Positions 1-14,461 of a stretch of DNA of 16,000 nt are shown one piece after another. The translations under genes and the position numbers were made by a program. Position 1 is the first letter of the stretch, and each line of letters opens with the position of its first letter. The notes beneath the pieces were generated by a model. It was given only the letters and a program-made list of their open reading frames with translations, had not been told where the DNA came from and made no database searches. The DNA is from Stenotrophomonas bentonitica (GTDB lineage Bacteria > Pseudomonadota > Gammaproteobacteria > Xanthomonadales > Xanthomonadaceae). The DNA lies in contig NZ_JAAZUH010000006.1 in NCBI RefSeq assembly GCF_013185915.1, forward strand, positions 1-16,000, written 5' to 3'.

Positions 1-235
1 GGGCGTAGTGACGGTTCGGGGATTCGTATTCGACGTGTGCGGTCGAGATCGTGATGCCACGAGCCTTTTCTTCCGGCGCGGCGTCGATCGCGGAGTAATC
101 CTTGAACTCGCCACCGAAGCGCTCGGCGCCGATCTTGGTCAGCGCGGCGGTCAGCGTGGTCTTGCCGTGATCGACGTGACCGATGGTGCCGACGTTGACG
201 TGCGGCTTGGTGCGTTCGAACTTACCCTTTGCCAT
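1..235 (-). CDS. tuf: Elongation factor Tu, N-terminal part (gene runs off the window)
   Basis: EF-Tu is the cytoplasmic GTPase that carries aminoacyl-tRNA to the ribosomal A site. Only the first 78 codons are here; the rest lies beyond base 1. The protein begins [19 protein letters not shown]. The P-loop GHVDHGKT is at residues 19-26, with Lys25 as the nucleotide-binding lysine, and the switch I motif RGIT is at residues 59-62. The ATG start at 233-235 has an AAGG ribosome site nine bases upstream (245-248). It is the last str gene visible, 51 bases after fusA. The family is certain. Many gammaproteobacteria carry a second tuf before secE, which would make this the tufA-type copy, but the window cannot show that. 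Confidence 0.97.
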   Translation of the reverse strand, partial: MAKGKFERTKPHVNVGTIGHVDHGKTTLTAALTKIGAERFGGEFKDYSAIDAAPEEKARGITISTAHVEYESPNRHYA

Positions 236-273
236 TGTTGTATACCTTGAATTTGAAAAGAGGGAGGTAAAGA

Positions 274-291
274 CCTGAGTTTACGCTCAGG
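274..291 (-). terminator. Hairpin spanning the fusA stop codon, possible weak attenuator
   Basis: Perfect six-base arms CCTGAG/CTCAGG (274-279 and 286-291) enclose a six-base loop. The fusA stop codon (287-289) lies in the 5' arm of the transcribed strand. The RNA then continues into a pyrimidine-rich stretch over about 255-273, but without a clean run of U. It could partially reduce read-through into tuf or protect the 3' end of fusA mRNA. The function is inferred. Confidence 0.4.
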
Positions 292-2428
292 CCTTCTTGA
301 TCACGGTTTCGGCGATGTTGTTCGGCGCCGGCTCGTAGTGGTCGAATTCCATCGTGAACGTTGCGCGACCCTGGGTCTGCGAACGCAGCGAGGTGGCGTA
401 ACCGAACATTTCGCCCAGCGGGATCATCGCGTTGATGACGCTGGCCGAACCGTCACCGGTGGTGTCGGAACCCTGCAGAACGCCACGACGACGGCTCACG
501 TCGCCCATCACGTCACCCTGGTAATCCTCCGGGGTCACGATCTCGACCTTCATGATCGGCTCCAGCAGCACCGGCTTGGCCTTGGCGAAGCCCTGCTTGA
601 AGGCCATCGACGATGCCAGCTTGAACGCCATTTCCGAGGAGTCGACGTCGTGGTACGAACCGAACACCAGCTTCACCTTGACGTCCACGACCGGGAAGCC
701 AGCCAGCGGACCGCTGGTGATGGTTTCGCGCAGGCCCTTTTCGATCGACGGGATGAATTCCTTCGGAATCACGCCACCGGTGATGTCGTTGATGAACAGG
801 AAGTCGTCCTTGATGTTCGGAGCGATCTTCGGGTCGGCACGGTCTTCAGCGGTGATCGGCGACAGTTCGATCACGACGTGACCGTACTGACCCTTACCAC
901 CGGACTGCTTGGCGTGCTTGTAGTCCGACTTGACGTCGGCCATCTGGATGGTTTCGCGGTAGGCCACCTGCGGCTTGCCGACGTTGGCTTCAACGTTGAA
1001 CTCGCGCTTCATGCGGTCGACGATGATGTCCAGGTGCAGCTCGCCCATGCCCGAGATGATGGTCTGGCCGGATTCTTCGTCGGTCTTGACGCGGAACGAC
1101 GGATCTTCCTGGGCCAGGCGGCCGAGGGCCAGGCCCATCTTTTCCTGGTCGGACTTGGTCTTCGGTTCGACGGCCATCGAGATGACCGGCTCCGGGAACA
1201 CCATGCGCTCCAGGATGATCGGGTGTTCCTGCGAGCACAGGGTGTCACCGGTGGTGGTGTCCTTCAGGCCCACGGCAGCAGCGATGTCACCGGCCAGCAC
1301 TTCCTTGATCTCTTCGCGATCGTTGGAGTGCATCTGCAGGATGCGGCCGATGCGCTCCTTCTTGCCCTTGACCGAGTTCAGCAGCTGGTCGCCGGCATTC
1401 AGGGTGCCCGAGTAGACACGGAAGAAGGTCAGCGCGCCCACGAACGGGTCGGTGATGATCTTGAAGGCCAGCGCGGAGAACGGCGCCTTGTCGTCGGACT
1501 TGCGGCTCAGGGCGACGTTTTCGTCGTCCACGTCGGTACCGGTCACGTCCGGCACGTCGACCGGCGACGGCAGCAGCTGCACCACGCCGTCCAGCATGGC
1601 CTGCACGCCCTTGTTCTTGAACGCCGAACCGCAGTACATCGGCACGATTTCGGTGGCCAGGGTACGGGTACGCAGGGCGTTGATGATTTCAGCCTCGACC
1701 AGCTCTTCGCCGCCCAGGTACTTTTCCATCAGCTCTTCGCTGGCTTCAGCCGCGGCTTCGATCATGAAGGTACGGGCTTCTTCGGCCTCATCCTTCAGCT
1801 CAGCCGGGATCTCCAGGTACTCGAACTTCATGCCCTGGGAAGCTTCATCCCAATGGATGGCCTTCATCTTGACCAGGTCGATCACGCCCTTGAAGTTGTC
1901 TTCGGCGCCGATCGGCAGCTGCATCGGAACGGCAACGGCACCCAGCTTGGCGCGCAGCTGGCTGGCGACCTTGGTGAAGTTGGCACCGGTACGGTCCATC
2001 TTGTTCACGAACGCGATGCGCGGCACCTTGTACCGGTTGGCCTGGCGCCACACGGTTTCGGACTGCGGCTGCACGCCACCGACGGCGCACAGCACGAACA
2101 CCGCACCGTCGAGCACGCGCAGCGAGCGCTCCACTTCGATGGTGAAGTCGACGTGTCCGGGGGTGTCGATGATGTTGAAGCGGTGCTCCGGCAGGGACTT
2201 GTCCATGCCCTTCCAGAACGCGGTGGTCGCAGCGGACTGGATCGTGATGCCACGCTCCTGCTCCTGCTCCATCCAGTCCATGGTGGCAGCGCCGTCGTGC
2301 ACTTCACCGATCTTGTGGCTCTTGCCGGTGTAGAACAGGATGCGTTCGGACGTGGTGGTCTTGCCGGCATCGATGTGGGCCATGATGCCGAAGTTGCGGT
2401 AACGCTCGATGGGAGTGGTGCGGGCCAC
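287..2428 (-). CDS. fusA: Elongation factor G
   Basis: EF-G is the translational GTPase that drives tRNA-mRNA translocation and, with RRF, ribosome recycling. The 713-residue product is complete, a little longer than the roughly 704 of E. coli. GTPase motifs are all present: AHIDAGKT at 17-24, RGIT at 59-62, DTPGH at 88-92 and NKMD at 142-145, followed by the GSAF motif in the 260s. Domain II to V sequences follow, including the domain IV region [10 protein letters not shown] and a C-terminal domain V containing [19 protein letters not shown]. The start codon is GTG (2426-2428), supported by a GAGAGG ribosome site just upstream and by alignment of [20 protein letters not shown] with the family. 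It sits between rpsG and tuf, the standard str order. Confidence 0.98.
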   Translation of the reverse strand: MARTTPIERYRNFGIMAHIDAGKTTTSERILFYTGKSHKIGEVHDGAATMDWMEQEQERGITIQSAATTAFWKGMDKSLPEHRFNIIDTPGHVDFTIEVERSLRVLDGAVFVLCAVGGVQPQSETVWRQANRYKVPRIAFVNKMDRTGANFTKVASQLRAKLGAVAVPMQLPIGAEDNFKGVIDLVKMKAIHWDEASQGMKFEYLEIPAELKDEAEEARTFMIEAAAEASEELMEKYLGGEELVEAEIINALRTRTLATEIVPMYCGSAFKNKGVQAMLDGVVQLLPSPVDVPDVTGTDVDDENVALSRKSDDKAPFSALAFKIITDPFVGALTFFRVYSGTLNAGDQLLNSVKGKKERIGRILQMHSNDREEIKEVLAGDIAAAVGLKDTTTGDTLCSQEHPIILERMVFPEPVISMAVEPKTKSDQEKMGLALGRLAQEDPSFRVKTDEESGQTIISGMGELHLDIIVDRMKREFNVEANVGKPQVAYRETIQMADVKSDYKHAKQSGGKGQYGHVVIELSPITAEDRADPKIAPNIKDDFLFINDITGGVIPKEFIPSIEKGLRETITSGPLAGFPVVDVKVKLVFGSYHDVDSSEMAFKLASSMAFKQGFAKAKPVLLEPIMKVEIVTPEDYQGDVMGDVSRRRGVLQGSDTTGDGSASVINAMIPLGEMFGYATSLRSQTQGRATFTMEFDHYEPAPNNIAETVIKKA

Positions 2429-2432
2429 GGGA

Positions 2433-2440
2433 GCCTCTCA
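2433..2440 (-). promoter_or_regulatory. Ribosome binding site deciding the GTG start of fusA
   Basis: On the transcribed strand TGAGAGGC lies about six bases before the GTG at 2426-2428. No ATG nearby gives a family-like N-terminus, so this site supports the GTG start. Confidence 0.7.
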
Positions 2441-2460
2441 ATTTCTTGGAATTCGGATGG

Positions 2461-2488
2461 CCGAACGCCGCCTTTCGGCGGCCTTCGG
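2461..2488 (-). promoter_or_regulatory. Long hairpin in the rpsG-fusA gap
   Basis: Two 12-base arms (2461-2472 and 2477-2488) pair at 11 of 12 positions around a four-base loop. It lies about 33 bases before the fusA start and some 25 bases beyond a second hairpin. No U-run follows, so simple intrinsic termination is unlikely. A processing site, mRNA stabiliser or translational control element is possible. Confidence 0.5.
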
Positions 2489-2515
2489 ATTGGCGCAGCC
2501 CTTCTGGGGCCGCGA

Positions 2516-2538
2516 GGCAGCACCTTAATGGTGCTGCC
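2516..2538 (-). promoter_or_regulatory. Perfect hairpin just after rpsG
   Basis: Perfect nine-base arms GGCAGCACC/GGTGCTGCC (2516-2524 and 2530-2538) surround a five-base loop, 27 bases after the rpsG stop. No U-tract follows. It may stabilise the rpsL-rpsG mRNA 3' end or act as a processing or attenuation site. The role is inferred. Confidence 0.5.
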
Positions 2539-2564
2539 GTGCCTGTTTTACAAGGCCGTCAAAC

Positions 2565-3032
2565 TCACCAGCGGTAGTGGGCGAAGGCCTTGTTGGCTTC
2601 GGCCATGCGGTGGGTTTCTTCGCGCTTCTTGATGGCGCCACCACGGTTTTCCGAGGCATCCAGCAGTTCTGCAGCCAGCTTCTTCGGCATGGTGTTCTCA
2701 CCACGCTTACGGGCCGAGTCGATCAGCCAGCGCATGGCCAGGGCCATCTTGCGCGACGAACGCACTTCGACCGGCACCTGGTAGGTCGCACCGCCGACGC
2801 GGCGGGACTTCACTTCGACCGACGGAGCCACGTTGTCCAGAGCCTTCTGCACCAGCTCGATGGAGTTCGGGTTCTTTTCGCTGATCACGTCCATGGCGCC
2901 ATAGACGATCTTTTCGGCGACCGACTTCTTGCCGCTCAGCATCACCATGTTGATGAAGCGCGCGATGGTTTCACTTCCGTGCTTCGGATCCGGCAGGACA
3001 GAGCGCTGCGGCGTATTACCTTTACGAGACAT
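2565..3032 (-). CDS. rpsG: 30S ribosomal protein S7
   Basis: S7 is a primary 16S rRNA-binding protein that nucleates assembly of the 30S head and contacts E-site tRNA. The 155-residue product matches the usual 155-156 length. It starts [20 protein letters not shown] and carries the family core [20 protein letters not shown], then [15 protein letters not shown] and the C-terminal AFAHYRW. The ATG at 3030-3032 has an AAGGGA ribosome site (3041-3046) overlapping the rpsL stop codon, so translation is probably coupled to rpsL twelve bases upstream. In E. coli S7 is the autogenous repressor of the str operon, acting in the rpsL-rpsG gap. Here that gap is only 12 bases, so the E. coli-type site cannot be present in the same form. 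Confidence 0.98.
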   Translation of the reverse strand: MSRKGNTPQRSVLPDPKHGSETIARFINMVMLSGKKSVAEKIVYGAMDVISEKNPNSIELVQKALDNVAPSVEVKSRRVGGATYQVPVEVRSSRKMALAMRWLIDSARKRGENTMPKKLAAELLDASENRGGAIKKREETHRMAEANKAFAHYRW

Positions 3033-3044
3033 GTGTACTTTCCC

Positions 3045-3419
3045 TTAGCTCTTCGGACGCTTGGCGCCGTACTTGGAACGGCCCTGGCGACGCTTGGCAA
3101 CGCCGGAGGCGTCCAGCGAACCACGAACGGTGTGGTAACGCACACCCGGCAGGTCCTTGACGCGACCGCCGCGGATCAGGACCACGGAGTGCTCCTGCAG
3201 GTTGTGGCCTTCGCCACCGATGTAGCTGATGACCTCTTCCTGGTTGGTCAGGCGGACCTTGGCAACCTTGCGGAGGGCCGAGTTCGGCTTCTTCGGGGTG
3301 GTGGTGTACACACGGGTGCAGACGCCACGGCGCTGCGGGCACTTTTCAAGAGCCGGGGAGGCACTCTTGTAAGTGGTTGCCTGCCGCGGCTTGCGGACAA
3401 GCTGATTGATCGTCGCCAT
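3045..3419 (-). CDS. rpsL: 30S ribosomal protein S12
   Basis: S12 sits at the 30S decoding centre and governs accuracy; it is the classical streptomycin target. The product is 124 residues, the usual length, starting [13 protein letters not shown] longer in-frame start upstream (near 3545) was rejected because the added residues are not family-like and would begin upstream of the predicted transcription start. The loop TTTPKKPNS has Lys43 and the [10 protein letters not shown] segment has Lys88 and Asp89. Changes at Lys43 or Lys88 are known to give streptomycin resistance, so this allele looks wild type. Asp89 is the family's methylthiolation site. A weak ribosome site AGAAGA (3428-3433) lies eight bases before the ATG. 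It is the first gene of the str part and follows its own promoter. Confidence 0.98.
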   Translation of the reverse strand: MATINQLVRKPRQATTYKSASPALEKCPQRRGVCTRVYTTTPKKPNSALRKVAKVRLTNQEEVISYIGGEGHNLQEHSVVLIRGGRVKDLPGVRYHTVRGSLDASGVAKRRQGRSKYGAKRPKS

Positions 3420-3440
3420 CAGTAAGTTCTTCTGAGATGA

Positions 3441-3460
3441 GGCCGAGGGAAAAAACGGCC
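3441..3460 (-). promoter_or_regulatory. Small hairpin in the rpsL leader
   Basis: Five-base arms GGCCG/CGGCC (3441-3445 and 3456-3460) flank a ten-base loop that in the RNA contains six consecutive U. It lies about 20 bases before the rpsL start codon. The stem is short and the loop large, so the fold is uncertain. Confidence 0.3.
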
Positions 3461-3479
3461 ATGAGTGCGGAAATGTGCA

Positions 3480-3505
3480 AGCAGGCCGGTGAAAACTGGC
3501 CTGCT
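3480..3505 (-). promoter_or_regulatory. Hairpin at the 5' end of the predicted rpsL leader
   Basis: Perfect eight-base arms AGCAGGCC/GGCCTGCT (3480-3487 and 3498-3505) lie only a few bases after the predicted transcription start near 3509. A stem at the extreme 5' end is often mRNA-stabilising; it could also be a regulatory target. No U-run follows, so it is not a standard terminator. Confidence 0.5.
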
Positions 3506-3515
3506 GAGACAGACG

Positions 3516-3545
3516 ATTGTAGCAACCCTCCGAAAACGCGGTCAA
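3516..3545 (-). promoter_or_regulatory. Sigma-70 promoter for rpsL-rpsG-fusA-tuf
   Basis: On the minus strand TTGACC (3540-3545) is followed after 18 bases by TACAAT (3516-3521). Each box matches the consensus at five of six positions, and the TGC directly before TACAAT gives an extended -10. Transcription would start near 3509, leaving a leader of about 90 bases before the rpsL ATG. It is the best promoter I find in the window and would let the str genes be transcribed independently of rpoBC. Confidence 0.75.
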
Positions 3546-3663
3546 CCGCGCGCACGGAAGGCCAGCCCTGATCCCGGGCCGTTACTGGGGCGCCTTCTCC
3601 TTGCCCCCCGTTCAGGTTGTCTACCAGTCCCCTTTCGAGGACCGGCGGGCATCCTACAGCATT

Positions 3664-3681
3664 GCTGGCGCAAGCGCCAGC
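3664..3681 (-). repeat. Palindrome downstream of rpoC
   Basis: Arms GCTGGCGC/GCGCCAGC (3664-3671 and 3674-3681) form a perfect inverted repeat, realistically a seven-base stem with a four-base loop. Downstream RNA reads AAUGCUG, not a U-tract. It may form one unit with the GTAG palindrome next to it, acting as a 3'-end stabiliser or weak terminator for rpoBC mRNA. Confidence 0.5.
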
Positions 3682-3691
3682 CTTGCCGGTT

Positions 3692-3723
3692 GGGAAGGCA
3701 CGACCAACGGCCGTGCCCTACCC
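3692..3723 (-). repeat. GTAG-tagged palindrome resembling a Stenotrophomonas REP element
   Basis: On the minus strand a GTAG tetranucleotide (3718-3721) is directly followed by nine-base arms (3709-3717 and 3697-3705) with a GTT loop; eight pairs are Watson-Crick and one is G-U. Palindromes headed by GTAG are the hallmark of the SMAG REP family of Stenotrophomonas maltophilia. It lies only eight bases after the rpoC stop, typical for REP elements. Membership is inferred from form alone. Confidence 0.5.
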
Positions 3724-3731
3724 CGTTCACA

Positions 3732-7970
<4,239 letters not shown>

Positions 7971-8026
7971 GGTGTTTCTCCGAAAGGAGGAAATCTTGTC
8001 GATGGGGCTGTCGATTCACTGCCGGC

Positions 8027-8052
8027 GGCGCGGCTGCCGGGGCAGCCGCGCC
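8027..8052 (-). promoter_or_regulatory. Strong GC-rich palindrome in the rpoB-rpoC gap
   Basis: Perfect 12-base arms (8027-8038 and 8041-8052) are separated by two bases, giving a realistic 11-base stem with a four-base loop, seven bases after the rpoB stop. The RNA after it has no U-run. It sits in the 89-base gap where translation stops between the two large subunits, so it could mark an mRNA processing or stabilising site. Its role is inferred. Confidence 0.6.
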
Positions 8053-8059
8053 TGCGCGA

Positions 8060-12214
<4,155 letters not shown>

Positions 12215-12276
12215 GGGGTCTCACCTTGGCTGTGCGGGCCCCGCCATGCAGGCGCGACCCGAAGGGAACATGAAAA

Positions 12277-12343
12277 TTGTCAGTTGGAAGTCGCTGGTAT
12301 TGCCGGCACCAGCACGCCTTCTCCCGCTACTTCCAACTGCCAA
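12277..12343 (-). promoter_or_regulatory. Long imperfect duplex in the rplL-rpoB gap, possible RNA processing site
   Basis: Fifteen-base arms (12277-12291 and 12329-12343) pair at 14 positions; the core CAGTTGGAAGT/ACTTCCAACTG is perfect. The 37-base loop holds an inner six-base stem GCTGGT/ACCAGC (12293-12298 and 12308-12313). In the RNA, AAUUUUC overlaps and follows the 3' arm. In E. coli the rplL-rpoB gap holds an attenuator and an RNase III cleavage hairpin. This duplex occupies the same place, so a similar role is plausible but unproven. Confidence 0.5.
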
Positions 12344-12347
12344 CTTG

Positions 12348-12362
12348 CCGGTCAGGGACCGG
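12348..12362 (-). repeat. Short palindrome beside the GTAG element
   Basis: Perfect six-base arms CCGGTC/GACCGG (12348-12353 and 12357-12362) surround a three-base loop. It lies three bases from the GTAG-tagged palindrome and may be part of a two-stem REP unit. Confidence 0.4.
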
Positions 12363-12365
12363 TAA

Positions 12366-12384
12366 GTAGCCGGCCCGTGGCCGG
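12366..12384 (+). repeat. GTAG-tagged palindrome resembling a Stenotrophomonas REP element
   Basis: On the plus strand GTAG (12366-12369) is followed directly by CCGGCC-CGT-GGCCGG, a perfect six-base stem with a three-base loop. The layout matches the element after rpoC (GTAG, stem, three-base loop) but in the opposite orientation. The GTAG head suggests the SMAG REP family. The stem is short, so chance is a real alternative. Confidence 0.45.
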
Positions 12385-12399
12385 TATTGCAACAACGAC

Positions 12400-12431
12400 C
12401 AAAGGCCGGGGGCTTACGCCCCCAGCCTTTG
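12400..12431 (-). terminator. Attenuator-like hairpin after rplL
   Basis: Fourteen-base arms (12400-12413 and 12418-12431) pair fully, with 13 Watson-Crick pairs and one G-U pair, around a GUAA tetraloop (GNRA type) in the RNA. The RNA then reads GUCGUUGUUGC, moderately U-rich but without a solid U-run. It begins 38 bases after the rplL stop, where E. coli has the partial terminator that lowers rpoBC expression relative to the ribosomal genes. Partial termination is the likely role. Confidence 0.65.
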
Positions 12432-12469
12432 CTGCATCGCCGTGATTCGGTGGCGACGCAAGGAGCTGC

Positions 12470-12835
12470 TTACTTGACTTCGACAGTCGCGCCGACAGCT
12501 TCCAGGTCCTTCTTCATCTTCTCGGCTTCTTCCTTCGTGGCCGATTCCTTCAGGACGCCACCGGCTTCGGTGAGGTCCTTGGCTTCCTTCAGGCCCAGGC
12601 CGGTGATGGCGCGGACGGCCTTGATGACGTCGACCTTCTTGTCGCCGGCGCTCTTCAGCGACACGGAGAATTCGGTCTGTTCTTCAACAACGGCAGCCGG
12701 GCCGGCAGCGGCAGCGGCAACCGGGGCAGCGGCGGAGACGCCGAACTTTTCTTCGATGGCCTTCACCAGTTCCATGATTTCCATCAGGGACTTGGCGGCA
12801 ATGGCTTCAACGATCTGGTCGGTGGTAAGGGACAT
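12470..12835 (-). CDS. rplL: 50S ribosomal protein L7/L12
   Basis: L7/L12 forms the mobile stalk dimers that recruit and stimulate translational GTPases such as the EF-Tu and EF-G encoded further along this cluster. The 121-residue product has the N-terminal dimerisation helices (about 1-33, [20 protein letters not shown]), an Ala/Pro-rich hinge (about 34-50) and the C-terminal domain with [19 protein letters not shown] and [19 protein letters not shown]. Length and domains are normal for the family. The ATG at 12833-12835 has an AAAGG ribosome site eight bases upstream. It follows rplJ after 62 bases and precedes the attenuator-like hairpin. Confidence 0.98.
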   Translation of the reverse strand: MSLTTDQIVEAIAAKSLMEIMELVKAIEEKFGVSAAAPVAAAAAGPAAVVEEQTEFSVSLKSAGDKKVDVIKAVRAITGLGLKEAKDLTEAGGVLKESATKEEAEKMKKDLEAVGATVEVK

Positions 12836-12867
12836 TTTGAATACCTTTGGATAATTTTCTGGGTTCA

Positions 12868-12883
12868 GGTTCCATCAGGAACC
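12868..12883 (-). promoter_or_regulatory. Hairpin in the rplJ-rplL gap
   Basis: Perfect six-base arms GGTTCC/GGAACC (12868-12873 and 12878-12883) with a four-base loop lie in the 62-base gap, about 20 bases before the rplL ribosome site. It may help set the high L7/L12 to L10 ratio (four or more copies to one), but no evidence beyond the palindrome is available. Confidence 0.35.
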
Positions 12884-12897
12884 ACGTAAACAGCGAC

Positions 12898-13425
12898 TCA
12901 GGCGGTTTCGGCAGCCGGCTCGGCGGCGACAGCGCCACCTTCCTGCTTCTCGCCAACGGCCTTGACGGCACGGGCGAACATCGTGACCGGCTCGGACAGG
13001 ACGCGGGCCAGCATGGCCAGGGCCTGATCACGGGTCGGCAGCGAGGCCAGCACGTCAACGTGGCTTGCCGGGAACACTTCGCCACCGATCACAACCAGCT
13101 GCGGCTGCAGCTTGTCGTTGGTCTTGGTAGCTTCCTTGATGACGCGACCGGCAGCGCCGGGCTCGTCGAGCGAGAACGCGAACAGCATCGGGCCGGTGAA
13201 CTTGGCCGCTGCGGTTTCGAATTCAGTACCCTTCACCGCACGTTCGGCCAGGGTGTTCTTGACAACTTTCAAGAACACGCCTTCCTTACGGGCCTGTTCG
13301 CGCATCTTGGTGATCTGCGCGACCGTGGTGCCGGCGTAGTGTGCTGCAATCAAGGAGTGAGCCTTGGCAGCGACTTCCGCGACCTCGGCGACTACTTCTT
13401 GCTTCTGGGACAGATTGAGAGCCAT
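12898..13425 (-). CDS. rplJ: 50S ribosomal protein L10
   Basis: L10 anchors the L7/L12 dimers to 23S rRNA at the stalk base. The product is 175 residues, about ten longer than in E. coli, because of an Ala/Glu-rich C-terminal tail ([13 protein letters not shown]). The N-terminal RNA-binding domain has [19 protein letters not shown], the core [18 protein letters not shown] and the segment [11 protein letters not shown]. The C-terminal helix that binds L7/L12 precedes the tail. The ATG at 13423-13425 has a strong GGAGGA ribosome site (13431-13436). In E. coli the L10-L7/L12 complex represses its own mRNA by binding the leader before rplJ, and the structured 333-base gap upstream fits such control. 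Confidence 0.97.
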   Translation of the reverse strand: MALNLSQKQEVVAEVAEVAAKAHSLIAAHYAGTTVAQITKMREQARKEGVFLKVVKNTLAERAVKGTEFETAAAKFTGPMLFAFSLDEPGAAGRVIKEATKTNDKLQPQLVVIGGEVFPASHVDVLASLPTRDQALAMLARVLSEPVTMFARAVKAVGEKQEGGAVAAEPAAETA

Positions 13426-13451
13426 TGCACTCCTCCAATTGAACTCCGCTT

Positions 13452-13520
13452 ACGGCTCCTGCCGTGTGCGGTCCTGGGCGGCATCCGTCCTGGACGCCGG
13501 GAACATCGGGACGATGTTCC
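13452..13520 (-). promoter_or_regulatory. Three stacked hairpins before rplJ, likely L10 leader
   Basis: In transcription order there are three consecutive stems. The first is a perfect nine-base stem (13500-13508 with 13512-13520). The second has seven pairs including one G-U (13480-13486 with 13492-13498, RNA loop AGGAC). The third is ACGGC/GCCGT (13452-13456 with 13461-13465, RNA loop AGGA). They end 26 bases before the rplJ start. The L10-L7/L12 complex of other bacteria binds the rplJ leader to repress translation, and this array is the natural candidate. I could not match the family consensus by eye. Confidence 0.5.
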
Positions 13521-13720
13521 AAGGGTGGGCCGTTCTAGACCTGGATGGCCAACCTGGGTGAACCCAGACGTGCGAAAACCAGAAAAACTCCAGAAGGGCA
13601 CCATCTACGCAGGGCGGTTCCCGGGGGAATCGATTAAGCGGTCGGCCTGCGCCCACCACCCCTGCGGTCTTTGACGGCTATCGTCACGGGCGGACCCGCT
13701 CGGATTGCCTTCAAATGTCA

Positions 13721-13748
13721 CGGGTACGCGGCCGAAACCGCATACCCG
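13721..13748 (-). terminator. Terminator-like hairpin after rplA
   Basis: Eleven-base arms (13721-13731 and 13738-13748) pair with ten Watson-Crick pairs and one G-U around a six-base loop, ten bases after the rplA stop. Only ACAUUU follows in the RNA, so termination is probably partial at best. It could separate rplKA from rplJL expression. Confidence 0.5.
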
Positions 13749-13758
13749 CTTGAAACGA

Positions 13759-14457
13759 TTACTTCAGGCTCAGCGACGACTGGTCGACGGTGACGCCCGG
13801 GCCCATCGTCGAGCTGACCGAAACCTTCTGCAGGTAGGTGCCCTTCGAGGTGGCCGGCTTGGCCTTGATCAGGTCCTGCAGCAGCGCCTGCAGGTTCGAC
13901 TTCAGCGCGTCTTCGGCGAAGTCGGCCTTGCCGATGGTGCAGTGGATGATGCCGGCCTTGTCGGTGCGGTAACGAACCTGACCCGACTTGGCGTTCTTGA
14001 CGGCTTCGCCCGGGTTGGCCGACACGGTGCCGACCTTCGGGTTCGGCATCAGGCCGCGCGGGCCGAGCACGGTGCCCAGCTTACCGACGACGCGCATGGC
14101 GTCCGGGGTCGCGATGACGACGTCGTAGTTCAGATCGCCGGCCTGCATCTTCTCGGCCAGGTCGTCCATGCCGACGGCTTCGGCGCCAGCGGCCAGGGCT
14201 TCGTCAGCCTTGGCACCGGCCGGGGCGAACACCGCAACGCGGACGCTCTTGCCGGTACCGGCCGGCAGCACGGTCGAACCGCGGACCTGCTGGTCGGACT
14301 TCTTGGCGTCCACGCCCAGGCGCACGGCGACGTCGAAGGACTCGACGAACTTGGCCTTGGTGGCGGTCTTCAGGATCTTGATCGCGTCCTCGAAGGCGTA
14401 AGCCTTGCCCGGGACGACGGCGGCCTTGATGGCCTTCTCACGCTTGGTCTGTGCCAT
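13759..14457 (-). CDS. rplA: 50S ribosomal protein L1
   Basis: L1 binds 23S rRNA at the mobile L1 stalk that helps release tRNA from the E site. The 232-residue product (234 in E. coli) shows the two-domain L1 fold sequence. The first domain begins [14 protein letters not shown] with [14 protein letters not shown]; the second contains the family signature [14 protein letters not shown] at about residues 130-143. The C-terminus [16 protein letters not shown] is typical. The ATG at 14455-14457 lies four bases after the rplK stop, and its ribosome site GAGGG sits inside the last rplK codons, so translation is probably coupled. In E. coli L1 represses the L11 operon by binding the rplK leader. 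Confidence 0.98.
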   Translation of the reverse strand: MAQTKREKAIKAAVVPGKAYAFEDAIKILKTATKAKFVESFDVAVRLGVDAKKSDQQVRGSTVLPAGTGKSVRVAVFAPAGAKADEALAAGAEAVGMDDLAEKMQAGDLNYDVVIATPDAMRVVGKLGTVLGPRGLMPNPKVGTVSANPGEAVKNAKSGQVRYRTDKAGIIHCTIGKADFAEDALKSNLQALLQDLIKAKPATSKGTYLQKVSVSSTMGPGVTVDQSSLSLK

Positions 14458-14461
14458 CTTC

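Larger units (their letters stand above)
3420..3731 (-). other. rpoC-rpsL intergenic region (312 bases)
   Basis: This gap holds no supported gene. In transcription order it contains a GTAG-tagged palindrome (3692-3723), a second perfect palindrome (3664-3681), about 115 bases without evident structure, the str promoter (3516-3545), a hairpin at the leader's 5' end (3480-3505), a small U-looped hairpin (3441-3460) and the rpsL ribosome site. Two further minus-strand GTAG tetranucleotides (3654-3657 and 3621-3624) have no adjacent stem. No typical U-tailed terminator follows rpoC. Confidence 0.8.
13426..13758 (-). other. rplA-rplJ intergenic region (333 bases)
   Basis: No supported gene. In transcription order it holds a terminator-like hairpin (13721-13748), about 150 bases without clear structure, a small stem CTGGG/CCCAG (13554-13567), three stacked hairpins (13452-13520) and the strong rplJ ribosome site (13431-13436). 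CCAGG recurs several times between 13460 and 13570. I find no convincing promoter, so rplJ may depend on read-through from rplK or on a promoter I cannot recognise. Confidence 0.7.

Noticed and set aside
2529..2558. Possible promoter for fusA (TTGTAA with an AT-rich -10)
   Set aside because: The -35 matches only four of six positions and the -10 candidate is poor and overlaps a hairpin.
338..2632. Open frame of 764 codons on the plus strand opposite fusA
   Set aside because: Antisense shadow of fusA and the rpsG end, with no family resemblance.
3420..3545. Upstream extension of rpsL adding 42 residues
   Set aside because: The added residues do not resemble S12, and the extension would begin upstream of the predicted transcription start. 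The 124-residue form matches the family exactly.
12215..12399. Promoter for rpoB in the rplL-rpoB gap
   Set aside because: I found no pair of boxes with acceptable matches and spacing.
13426..13758. Promoter for rplJ in the rplA-rplJ gap
   Set aside because: Candidate -10 sequences such as TAGATG and TAGAAC lack a -35 at workable spacing.
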